A stretch of DNA of 64,000 bases from Adineta steineri (lineage: Eukaryota; Rotifera; Eurotatoria; Adinetida; Adinetidae). Numbering within the stretch: position 1 is the first letter of the stretch; each line of letters opens with the position of its first letter. The translations under genes and the position numbers were made by a program. Shown here piece after piece: positions 22,361-32,490 of the stretch. The stretch spans positions 496,001-560,000 of the forward strand of contig CAJNOI010000029.1 of assembly GCA_905250115.1 (NCBI GenBank), given 5' to 3'. Under the pieces are notes generated by a model. It saw only the letters and a program-made list of their open reading frames with translations. It made no database searches and was not told where the DNA came from.

Positions 22361-23922
22361 ATTCAGAAGTATTTGTTCACTTAGATCTGATTTAATAGTA
22401 GCAATCAATGGAATAAACTAAAAAGAGACGCTTGTATAAAAGACAAAATTAGGATATGTTGACACTGATATTTGCTCATTTTCTATACACTAAGATATCA
22501 TCGAAGGGTGAGAAAAGTAGTCAACGTGAGTCAGAGTTTTACACTCTTCTTATATATATTATCGGAATTTTCTTCTGAGTTAAACCTGTTCAACTGTGAA
22601 TACATAGTTGAATAAACGAAAGTGTTGTTTTCATTAAATAAAATCAATCAATTCTGTGAATATTATTTTTAAACAGTTTTAAAATGTATATTATTGTAGA
22701 GAGTTTAGTTTTCTACGAAACCATAAGGTGCCATAACGCTGAACTTCAAAAAATCAAAAGCTATAAACATATTTCGACAAGAGTAGGTGTCGGTGTAAAT
22801 TATTGTAGATGTAGATGTCCATATCGCTTTAATCCACAATCACACTCCTCAACCAGATAAAATTGTATATATCAATAGTTTTGACTATTCAGTTGTGGAT
22901 GTAGCTACGAGCGTTACTTGTTCTTTTATGTAAGCTTGAAAGATTTCTACTCTTGGAAATAAAGTCTTTTTTATAAGTAGTTCTAATCATGTATTTCAAA
23001 CAATAAAGAAAAATATGAATTTATGTATGCTAAAGCCAACGTTGATAGTTTTCGACAAAATATAAAGAAGATATAAATCATATTAGAACTATTTCATTAG
23101 GTACAATGATTTATACGACTTGATAATCAAAAAGAATGAGACGTGTAACAAGTTGTGAACAAAACATAGTTTGCAACATTTATATGATGTTTTCCAAACA
23201 ACCTATTTATTCAATTATCTTTCGTTTGATTGAAGGGAACTAATGAATACGATTCAATGTACCTTTTCTCTATCATATTTTTGTCTATGTTTACAATGAA
23301 TTAGAATACAAAATAATGTGTACGAGAAGGAAAGATATTCGTTATGGAGTCAGAACCAAAAACAATATTTGGCTTTTTTCTTTGCACTCTATCATATTTA
23401 TTTTAATGTGACTATGGCAAAATCAGCACAATTTCCGCCATCGATCAATATTTGTTCCATTTGTATCTTTTCATCGATTGTTATTTACTTTCTATTTATT
23501 CTATTAACTAACGATGCATTGTGTTTTCTCTTATTTTGTTGTCTTACAAATGCATCCATCTCCTTATTTTCTCTTCTCTCCAATCCATATGTACATGCAG
23601 GAGCGTGATTATGCGAAAGAAAAAATAGTTGTGAGCGCTATAACACTCTATCTACTTCTCTCATTATAAAAGTCTTTATTTCGTAGTGTTGTTTTTGTAC
23701 AATGTTTCAATAAGAAAGACATTGATGATTGGTTTTTTTTCTTCTTAAGATTGTGGCATATGAGAATAACAGAATGCAAAAATCATTTGCAGAACGATAA
23801 AAGTGAATTATAATGAGAGAGTGTTTCTATTTTTGATACACTTTTTTATTCAGCTAACAGTATTTCTATAATCAAACTCCATACTTTATATTTCATTTCA
23901 TGCTTACATAAAATTCATTGAT

Positions 23923-24291
23923 ATGACGCATTACTCAAGTTTAATCTTCCTTATTGCTCAATTACTACTCGTTCAATCCAATAATTTTGATTCAAACGAT
24001 TTTCATAAAAAAATGTTGATGAAGGGAAATCGGCGAACAATGTTAGATACAAATGATCATGTTTCTATTAAAGAAAGAAGAAGAGTGTTCTATCCACATA
24101 CTTATCATCGTGGAGATTGGCGGACTGGAACTCAAGCAACAACTCCGAGAATTTTTAGAAATCGTTATCATGACTTCTCCGACTACGGTACTGTTGAATC
24201 GCAATTCATTCGACTTCTTCACGAAGAATATGATTTTGAACGAACATGGACTAAAAAGTATTGTGAGTACATTGGGGGTGACATTCGTTAA
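23923..24291 (+). CDS. small secreted protein, unrecognised
   Basis: A 122-residue frame with a good N-terminal signal peptide (hydrophobic LIFLIAQLLLVQS, cleavage near residue 19). The mature part is charged and rich in Arg, with basic sites K29-K30, R37-R38 and R52-R53-R54. The C-terminal half (RFIRLLHEEYDFERTWTKKYC-like) may be helical. The basic sites would allow processing as in a peptide precursor, but no amidation signal (GKR/GRR) or repeated peptide is present. No family was recognised. It could also be a chance frame, since a weaker frame overlaps on the other strand. Confidence 0.4.
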   Translation: MTHYSSLIFLIAQLLLVQSNNFDSNDFHKKMLMKGNRRTMLDTNDHVSIKERRRVFYPHTYHRGDWRTGTQATTPRIFRNRYHDFSDYGTVESQFIRLLHEEYDFERTWTKKYCEYIGGDIR

Positions 24292-25080
24292 GTAGATTCT
24301 ATCACACTGCAACTGAGTATCAATCGTTATTGATAATCAATAGTAGTGTTAATTAGAGTCCATCGGATTCAAAATTTGTGATCCAGTCGCAATTTACTAG
24401 GCGTTTCTCCGATCCGTATCTTAACAAGACTCTTATATTTCGAACAAATTTCTTTAATATTTGTATTTGATAGTCGCTTCTCAATTACGAACTTCTTTTC
24501 TTTTGCTTATATGTGTTGGTAAGTAGCACTTTCGATACATGTCTATTGCAACTTTGTAGATAATCTCATAAGACTAGGTCTAATACATCCAAAATGTTCG
24601 GATCAATGAAATATTTAATAGAATCCATGCCATCTATTATCATATATCTTGTATGATATTTCAGTTTGTTCACAACTGAATGGACAGTTAACTATTTTCT
24701 GAAATATGTTTTGAATTCACTATCAATAATAAACTAGACTTTTCCCAATGAGAAAATAAAATATCAATAATTTCTTTCTAAAAACGATAGACACCTTTTC
24801 ATTCAACATATGGGGATGTCCTGCAATAGGTGTATTTTGTAAGTGGTATCAAATGTCAATAAATCGATGTCATCCTTCATTTAGATTTCATCTCCTATAA
24901 ATATAAAATCTGGAAATTTCGTTATAATTGAATTTAAAAAATATCGTCTAATGTAATTGATACCTCTCTTTCAATGGATTCTTCGATTTAGACATTTTAA
25001 TATTAAGTGTAATCTATAGGTGTTTGGAGGTATATAGTAGCCTGAGGACATCGTGTCGCTTTCGTTAGTAAAATAATCGA
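24292..25080. other. intergenic, no feature seen
   Basis: AT-rich spacer. No repeat, RNA or coding segment was recognised. Confidence 0.55.
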
Positions 25081-25614
25081 ATGTTCTGTATATTTTTACA
25101 TTTCTATTCATTATCATTTCTTTCTTTTCTAGTCGAAACTTCTTCTTCTACGACTGCTGGTACATATCGTAAATTAAATGGTAATGATATAGTCGGAATA
25201 TTCTATTTAATGTTTCTTGTTTTTTTTTTGTTCCTTGTTTGCGTAAGACAAAGTGTAAAATCTATCTGTAAAAGTAACACTAAAGAGATTCACACAACAG
25301 TACAACCGAGAAGAAGACCATTCGATATACAGTATCGTAATTCACCACCTGTACAACCGCGAAGATCGATCATAGACACACTACAAAGAAGTTTATCAGT
25401 TTCAATAGAAATGCAACCATTACAAAATAATAATTCTAATGTTGAAAGAACAACAACTTCAGTTCAACAACAAACTTCAAATTTGCCACCAACATATGAT
25501 AGCGTAGTAGAAGAAAGTGGAGCAATAATTATAATCCAGCAACTGTCTTTACTACCGCCAACCTACGAAGCTTTTACGCAAGGAAACAATGAAAGAGAGG
25601 AAACTGGTTCATAG
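25081..25614 (+). CDS. single-pass membrane protein with two PPxY motifs, unrecognised
   Basis: A 177-residue frame: hydrophobic N-terminus (1-18), a short Ser/Thr-rich segment, a membrane span (about 36-55), then a basic cytoplasmic tail with two identical PPTY motifs at 136-139 and 159-162, each in the context LPPTY(D/E). PPxY motifs bind WW domains of Nedd4-family ubiquitin ligases, and small membrane adaptors of this form (NDFIP, arrestin-like or PRRG types) recruit them; that role is inferred. A strong splice acceptor (TTCTTTCTTTTCTAG) ends at about 25131. The first 17 codons may therefore be intronic, with the real first exon upstream. No homologue was recognised. Confidence 0.5.
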   Translation: MFCIFLHFYSLSFLSFLVETSSSTTAGTYRKLNGNDIVGIFYLMFLVFFLFLVCVRQSVKSICKSNTKEIHTTVQPRRRPFDIQYRNSPPVQPRRSIIDTLQRSLSVSIEMQPLQNNNSNVERTTTSVQQQTSNLPPTYDSVVEESGAIIIIQQLSLLPPTYEAFTQGNNEREETGS

Positions 25615-27517
25615 TTTTTCTTTTTATGTCAGTATATTATCCCAAAATTTTCATTTATAAACGAACGGCTGAACTTGAGTGTAGATGTGAGTATCTATTC
25701 TACTGTTAAATCGATACCAATAGACTCGAGATATTTGTATAAATTAATTTTCTACAGTTTTTAGATGAAAAAGTATTTTCATCGTCATCTTTCGGGCAAC
25801 GTCCGCCTCGTTTCTTAGACGCGGTATACATCTCTGGCATAAATCATTAACTAATAAACATTTACAGTTTTCTTTCTTATATTCATCATAAATTAACTAA
25901 ATACACATCAATTATATTCACATATCATTTACACTCGACAAAATGAAATACCGTACATAGATAGATTATTTTATTAACCATGATTGATTTATCAAGTAAA
26001 AAATAAATAATTAGTTTGAGCATTTCATAATACTATAAATACTAAGAAATAATGAAGATTATATGCTGAGAAAGATTGATCGTCTGATAATATTAACGAT
26101 CTATTTTGATTATCTATAGGATTATTAGATTAATATTTTTAATTGATCAATGACAGATAATGACTTTGAACATTATACTAGATTTGACTATAAATATCAA
26201 TATTACCGTACAATTGATATAGTTCACTTACCATCTCTTTGATATCACACCTTGAATAATAGCATGAATATGATCATTCTTTGATAGATTAATCCATCGA
26301 GAACAAGTACTACAAAATTTTGCAAAAACAAAGCATGTTACATAGTGAAGATTCGAAATAATTGCAAATGTGTTAACATATACTTGCTACAGTAGTTATA
26401 TATATTTTGTTAGATAGTATCATCATCATTTGTTTTATCTCGTCATATGTATATCTTCTTTCATTCTGTGATTACATACGTGTATTTCTCCCTTTCGTTC
26501 TTCTTTATGGATTTCTCCTTTTATATTGTCATGTGTGATAGGACTTTTTGTTATCTCGTTTTCTTTGTTCACCTGTTGGGATATTTCCTAGTGTTAGCCA
26601 TTTACCGCTCTCTCTAACGCGCAGAATTTTCTACGAATAAAAAGAGAGAGGATTATCATCTTCACATTCATCATCCTCACAATATATTTAGAAAGAGCGT
26701 AAAATCCTGATTCTAACTGACTGTTTTTCATTGTCTCTACTGAAGTCTAGAGAGTAGGAAACTGAACAAACATTTTGTGTCAAGATTTTCGCGCCATAGG
26801 TTAATTGTTGTAATTTCTCACCATTGATATTCTTTTCTTTCAGATTCAATTCAATAATGTGTTATCGCTTAAGTAAAAATAATATTAAAACTTACTAAAT
26901 ACAAATGATAACTATCGATGGTCTTGTTAAGTCATATGCAAACATTTCGACAGAATAAAAGAATGGTTAAAGTATCAAAATTATCAAGAATAGAGTTAAA
27001 AGTTTCGACAAGAAGCGTCAACAATGATGATCTATGTATATTAGACATAATTAGTAATTTCTTATGAATTATGCAATAGATAAGAGTTATCTTGTCAATA
27101 AACTTAGTAGTAAACTAAAGAGCATTTGTAAAGAATCTAAAATTTTGCTGTTGTTGTTAACATATGAGTATTGATGCATATGTCTGTTAGGTGGTTTTTT
27201 TCACCAAATTTTTTTTTTTGTAAAACAAATATCAATCACATGGCTACACATTATAATAAATATATTTTTCGTTCTCTTTCTCCTCGAACTGTTCTCATGT
27301 ACGACATCAAGAATAAGAAAAAAATAATTTATTAGGATCAGATAATTCAAGAAAAAATTAATAAAAAATCTTCATATTGAAGGGTGAGGCCGTTGTGAAT
27401 GTAAATATGTTTTCTTCATGTGCACTTGCATTTATATTCTCCCAGATCCATATTATCGATGTCGGTTACTTATTGTTCATTATAATTTCTTTTACAGTCA
27501 AAGTTCAATAGACAAAT
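25615..27517. other. intergenic with dispersed repeat
   Basis: AT-rich region between two genes. It contains the inverted copy of the 22245 repeat (26695-26804) and a weak hairpin copy near 27380-27445. No gene is supported. Confidence 0.55.
26695..26804 (-). repeat. dispersed repeat, copy B (inverted relative to 22245)
   Basis: The reverse complement matches 22245-22360. The two copies are 4.3 kb apart and could pair. Confidence 0.65.
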
Positions 27518-29431
27518 TTACGCTGGAAGATGATAAAATTTAGCGAGTTTATTCAATAACGAATCAATTGTTGCTGACTGTATGCGTTGATCATGGAATA
27601 ATGTTTTTAATTGTTTCATCAAAATCTCCAAACCAGTCATCTCTATTTCCAATATAGTTAATGCACTTTTAGACCTGTACTTTTGCATAAAGTCATCAAT
27701 GTGATTAATCATTATAAAAACTCCATATCCGATTAAGATTAATCCACTGACAACTGAGATGATAGAACTTTTCACGTTAGATGGATTCACTTTTACCACT
27801 GTATGTCCTAATCTCACGGTAAGCACTCCTACAATAATACTAACAGCACATTTTGTAACTCCTATAGCAGTTGTTCTAACTTGATCGTAGAGAATAACTC
27901 CAGTCAGCGACGATATTGTACTCTTCATTCCATACACCTGGCTATTGTCAAAAAGTTCGACGATTTCGTTTATTGCTATCTCAGTTTTAACAGTGTTCGT
28001 AGAGATTTCGGCTTGTACACGGTCATAATTCTTGATGATATGAGCAAGTTCGATTAAACGATTCTCTTTTACAAGTGTTTCTATAGATTCTGCATGTTTT
28101 GTCCAATCTACTATTATAAGTGATAGATAGAACATGTTCCAAAGTGTTTTTTGAAAAACATCTACTTTGTCAACAGTTGCATTTACTTCGATTAGAAGTT
28201 CGTATGTTTGTAAAAGATTTCCTTTGTTTTTCGCATTTTCCTCAACGTGTTTGCAAGCTCGGCGCACCGTAGGTAATGACTTCTGGGTTAAGGAAATTCC
28301 GATTGACGCCTCTTCCTTTATATGCCGAAAGGTATTAATAATAGTGGATTTTAATTTATCCACAATTGCTTGAACAACTTGACCATGATAAACATTCAAA
28401 CGCTTTAACAGTTCTTCTATTGAGTTAATTTGATCAGTGATCCTCGAGTGTATGTCATCTGTATCGGTATCCATTTTTTTCAGCATAGAGGTAGCATCAG
28501 GATACCAATGATGTCGACTATATGTGAAATAAGAAAATGCAGAAGAATTACACATAATTGTAATAGTAAATAACGTAAAGAAAATGATAATCCAAATAAG
28601 GACTCCCAAAATCAAATAGAATGTTGTAGGATTTGTAGTGATGTGTGATATAATAAATACACGTGCATTATTTGCAAATCGGCTGGCTCTGTGGTACATT
28701 GAATAAAATTCTATTGGCAGTGCATAGTAATTATATGCCGGTCGATTTTCATCAAAACTTGTGAAGAAGTTATTTACTTTCGTAACAAAATCAGAGATAA
28801 AAAATTTTAAGACTAATATCAAAGTTATTATGGTTACAAGTAGTAGCAATGCTAAGAATTTCATTCGAAACCACCCAAATGTTTCAATGTGGACATTATG
28901 ATAAAATATGTAGCTATCGGATAGTAAAATTTTTACAGGAGATTTGACCGAATTAAATTTAGTAGAAAAAGATTTCAATAACTGTTCCCATTTATTAATA
29001 ATGCCGATGGCACAAGAATAGTTCACTTGCCGCAAACAGCTGTAAACTAAATTACTGCTATCTAATCGACGAGTTAACATTTTTGAGAACGTGCGACACT
29101 CATTTAGTTGTTCTTCCATAAATAAATAATGCTTTTTAGCTATATTGACCATATCGCTTAATTTATGTTGCATTTTTGAATAATCTGGACATTGAATGTG
29201 CGAATATTTTAATAGAGTTTCGAAATCATTTGCAATAGGAAGTGTAGTTTGAGCTATATGTGTACAAAGAGAATTTATTTTGTTTTCAAAACGAGATATT
29301 CCTTCGTGAATCAACGAAACATCCTGATTGATGTCACTTGACACGGTTTCAAATGGAAAACTAATAACAATTATTCCAAGCAGGATGATAAAGAAAGTAT
29401 TAGTGTTTGTGATTGTAGTTAAACGTGTCAT
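27518..29431 (-). CDS. multi-pass membrane protein with helical ectodomains, orphan
   Basis: An intronless 637-residue frame starting at the ATG at 29431. A signal peptide or first span lies at about 12-28. A Cys-containing helical segment (about 30-185) follows, then spans at about 191-212 and 270-293, a long helical, coiled-coil-prone region (about 315-510, with repeated hydrophobic heptads), and two further spans near 535-552 and 562-582. The C-terminal tail is helical. The layout loosely resembles prominin or tweety/DUF-type membrane proteins, but no family motif is recognisable. An acceptor-like site (TTTTTGCTTATAG) lies 20 nt upstream of the start and may mark a 5'UTR intron or trans-splice site. 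Probably a lineage-specific gene. Confidence 0.75.
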   Translation of the reverse strand: MTRLTTITNTNTFFIILLGIIVISFPFETVSSDINQDVSLIHEGISRFENKINSLCTHIAQTTLPIANDFETLLKYSHIQCPDYSKMQHKLSDMVNIAKKHYLFMEEQLNECRTFSKMLTRRLDSSNLVYSCLRQVNYSCAIGIINKWEQLLKSFSTKFNSVKSPVKILLSDSYIFYHNVHIETFGWFRMKFLALLLLVTIITLILVLKFFISDFVTKVNNFFTSFDENRPAYNYYALPIEFYSMYHRASRFANNARVFIISHITTNPTTFYLILGVLIWIIIFFTLFTITIMCNSSAFSYFTYSRHHWYPDATSMLKKMDTDTDDIHSRITDQINSIEELLKRLNVYHGQVVQAIVDKLKSTIINTFRHIKEEASIGISLTQKSLPTVRRACKHVEENAKNKGNLLQTYELLIEVNATVDKVDVFQKTLWNMFYLSLIIVDWTKHAESIETLVKENRLIELAHIIKNYDRVQAEISTNTVKTEIAINEIVELFDNSQVYGMKSTISSLTGVILYDQVRTTAIGVTKCAVSIIVGVLTVRLGHTVVKVNPSNVKSSIISVVSGLILIGYGVFIMINHIDDFMQKYRSKSALTILEIEMTGLEILMKQLKTLFHDQRIQSATIDSLLNKLAKFYHLPA

Positions 29432-30907
29432 ATAATCGGATGAAGGTTGATGATCTATAAGCAAAAATGAAAAAAATCGAATAGAACGTAATTTACATAT
29501 TAAATGCTGTCAAGTGTGGTTCCTCAGATTTGTCAAGATCTAACTCTGTCGATCAGGTTAAATTTAAATAATACAGAAATACAGAATAATCAGACATGTT
29601 AAATAGATTTACGAAATGATGTGAAACATATTAAAAATCATGGAAATCGAAGTGCAATAAATACAACTGCAGATTTCTTACCTTTACTACATGCATATTA
29701 CACTAGAAAGAGAGTAAACAAAAAATCGACTGATTTACACAGATTCGCTGGTTTCTTCTTATTTTTCTCGTCGTTCTTTACATCAAATTCAAGGTAATAA
29801 AAATGATTACAAAGGAAAAAAATATGAAATACATGTACATATTCAACTAAAACGTAACAATAGCAACAAAAAATAACGAAAAATAAAAATCTTCATTGAG
29901 GAACGATTTTTAGATTCTAGTTATTTTATATTGTCAAAATGAAAGACGCTTATTATTATGCAATTAAAGGAAATTTATATAAATTAGAAGCATTAAAATT
30001 CAAGAATAGGCAGCGTCCTCTACCATGTTCTTAATAAAAAAATTGCGAAATATATGTATTATTGAAAAAAGCAATTCACTCTAAAGTATCTTTTGATACA
30101 GAAAAACATATCATATTGAGTTACAAAGTTGTTATATTTCCGAAATTTTAGTTGGTTACTGAGAAATAATTTTTTTACTCATCTATTGTGTGATTCATTA
30201 TTTTGTACATCGATATAATACATACATTCATTCAATGCATAAACGTAAACATATTCAAAATACTACACAATATCCTCTTTTTGTTACATTAGTACTTATT
30301 TGATGGTATTTTTTTTTGTTCGAAAAAGACCAATCAAGAAAGAAAATCACAAAATCGATAGTACTCAATAATAAATGGTTAATTAAAGTTCATTTCTGAT
30401 GTTATATTTTGACGTAAACAGACCATTTCAAATGAAAACTGCTAACATGATAAGCTTGATATATATGAGTGATTTCGCATGATAAGAAGGGATTTAATAA
30501 AGCTACAACTGTTTTCCAATAATCTGAAATTTTCTCATTATTTAAAAAAGGTAAGGGTGTTGGGTAAGCTGCTATCTTGCACAATCACACTCTCAAGATA
30601 ATCTTAGAAGTAGAGTCTGAAGAGATACAGTACTGTACAGATAACACTATTGATAAAAATCAAGACAACTTACTTGTCACAGCATATCAGTTTTATTAAT
30701 TTAGTTAGATGTATGAGCAAGTTAATTATCGATGTGAAGCTAGCACGAAAACCAATCAGATTCTCAGAACCAACATCTAATCAGGCGACAAGCACTAAAT
30801 ACCAACAACAATCTACAGAATACCAACTCAACAACCTTAGTTACCATACAAAATCGAACTACATTCCACTACATCTCTCAAAGAAACCGAGCATCTCCTG
30901 CTGTATT
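29432..30907. other. intergenic, mostly featureless
   Basis: AT-rich. A weak hairpin copy (GTAAGGGTGTTGGG ... CACACTCTCAAGATAATC) lies near 30548-30602. No gene is supported. Confidence 0.5.
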
Positions 30908-31178
30908 AAACTAATTCGTCATATACAGAATTTTATTCTCTATCGAATAGAATATTCGTTCTCTCTCGGCTATGTTACCTACCACGAAAATTCTCTCTTC
31001 AACTACACCTTCCGATGCATTATTGATCAAGCAAAAGAAATGTTTTTCCTCTTCGAAGTATGGCCGGGTGTTTTAAACTAGTCCATTATATACAGAATTT
31101 TATTCTCTATCAAATGATATATTCATTCTCTCTCGGCCATATTTTGTTAACATGAATATTCTCTCTTCAACTACACTT
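30908..31178 (+). repeat. tandem duplication of a ~100-bp segment running into the gap
   Basis: Copies at about 30908-31010 and 31077-31178 share ATACAGAATTTTATTCTCTA, TTCTCTCTCGGC and TTCTCTCTTCAACTACAC. The second copy stops exactly at the N run, so the gap may hide more copies. Confidence 0.75.
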
Positions 31179-31772
31179 NNNNNNNNNNNNNNNNNNNNNN
31201 NNNNNNNNNNNNNNNNNNNNNNNNNNNNNNNNNNNNNNNNNNNNNNNNNNNNNNNNNNNNNNNNNNNNNNNNNNNNNNNNNNNNNNNNNNNNNNNNNNNN
31301 NNNNNNNNNNNNNNNNNNNNNNNNNNNNNNNNNNNNNNNNNNNNNNNNNNNNNNNNNNNNNNNNNNNNNNNNNNNNNNNNNNNNNNNNNNNNNNNNNNNN
31401 NNNNNNNNNNNNNNNNNNNNNNNNNNNNNNNNNNNNNNNNNNNNNNNNNNNNNNNNNNNNNNNNNNNNNNNNNNNNNNNNNNNNNNNNNNNNNNNNNNNN
31501 NNNNNNNNNNNNNNNNNNNNNNNNNNNNNNNNNNNNNNNNNNNNNNNNNNNNNNNNNNNNNNNNNNNNNNNNNNNNNNNNNNNNNNNNNNNNNNNNNNNN
31601 NNNNNNNNNNNNNNNNNNNNNNNNNNNNNNNNNNNNNNNNNNNNNNNNNNNNNNNNNNNNNNNNNNNNNNNNNNNNNNNNNNNNNNNNNNNNNNNNNNNN
31701 NNNNNNNNNNNNNNNNNNNNNNNNNNNNNNNNNNNNNNNNNNNNNNNNNNNNNNNNNNNNNNNNNNNNNNNN
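31179..31772. other. assembly gap (594 N)
   Basis: A run of N. It begins within a tandem repeat and ends within an LRR exon, so both a repeat array and the 5' exons of the LRR gene are missing or collapsed. Confidence 1.
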
Positions 31773-32088
31773 GCACAACACTTGAGTGATGCATTACAAC
31801 ACAATAAGGTAACTCTCTTTTTCTATAGCATGTCTTCACTTCCGGTTTTTTATCTAGACACTAACCACAATAGATCTCTCGGAAAATGAAATCGGTGATG
31901 CTGGAGCACAATGTTTGGGTAATGTATTACAACACAACACGGTAACTTTGATTCTCTTTTTATATATACCGTATTTGTATCTTGACGTTTTCGTCTAGAC
32001 ACTCGTCAAATTAAATCTTGAGAGAAATTACATAGGAGACGATGCGATGTATATGATCAATAAATTACTTGGACGACGCAGTCAGTGA
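31773..32088 (+). CDS. leucine-rich-repeat protein (RNase-inhibitor type), 3' end only
   Basis: Three exon pieces in one frame: 31773-31808 (cut by the gap), 31858-31941 and 31999-32088. They encode AQHLSDALQHNK, TLTTIDLSENEIGDAGAQCL.., and TLVKLNLERNYIGDDAMYMI.. ending in stop. The middle exon is exactly 84 nt, one 28-residue LRR of the ribonuclease-inhibitor/NLRC type, and each exon carries one repeat at the same phase. Such LRRs form horseshoe protein-binding surfaces. The N-terminal domains (for example NACHT) are not visible. A poly(A) signal AATAAA lies at about 32136. Confidence 0.8.
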
Positions 32089-32211
32089 CGAGCTGCGAGT
32101 ATTGTATTATGTTATATTTTTCAACACAAAAACTAAATAAAACTACTTTTTTTCGAAATTAATTTGTCTTGTAGTGACAATATTTGTTTGGTATCTTTTG
32201 TAATTTGTGAT

Positions 32212-32283
32212 GGAGATGACGGGTGTCGGCGTAAATATTATGTTGTTCGTGCACCACACTTACGTCTGCACCCCGAATCTTAA
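32212..32283. repeat. G/C-rich hairpin element, diverged copy
   Basis: GGGTGTCGGCGTAAAT pairs with ACTTACGTCTGCACCCC, followed by GAATCTTAAG. Confidence 0.5.
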
Positions 32284-32380
32284 GAAGTTTTCTTGGCTAA
32301 AGCTTCGACCGTCTATTAAGATAAAATACCGTTTTAGATTTCACCACTGTTTTCAAACTTCAAAAAGGTTCAATAAAGTA

Positions 32381-32490
32381 TCTTGAGGGTGTGGGTGTGG
32401 GTGCGTGTCTGTGTGTGAGTATGGGCGAGGCTTTCGGTATTTCTTTTATTTGCACACTCATACCCACACCCACCCCACACACACCTGACC
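32381..32490. repeat. G/C-rich hairpin element, long copy
   Basis: TCTTGAGGGTGTGGGTGTGG on the left pairs with ACTCATACCCACACCCACCC on the right. The G-rich arm contains several TGTGGG units. Confidence 0.75.

Larger units (their letters stand above)
18941..23922. other. gene-poor 5-kb stretch upstream of the homeobox gene
   Basis: Probably regulatory and repeat-derived. It holds a pyrimidine-rich tract near 19085-19130, a pair of direct repeats (21028-21118 and 21990-22068) around a more GC-rich open segment, two adjacent hairpin copies (21929-21991, 22071-22140), a weaker one near 22784-22856, and a dispersed repeat at 22245-22360. No convincing gene was found. Confidence 0.55.

Noticed and set aside
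30650-31081. 143-codon frame on the plus strand
   Set aside because: It runs through the tandem duplication next to the gap; composition is not protein-like and no splice or domain evidence exists.
31100-31889. Long frames on both strands through 31179-31772
   Set aside because: They exist only because N is read as an unknown residue; no sequence supports them.
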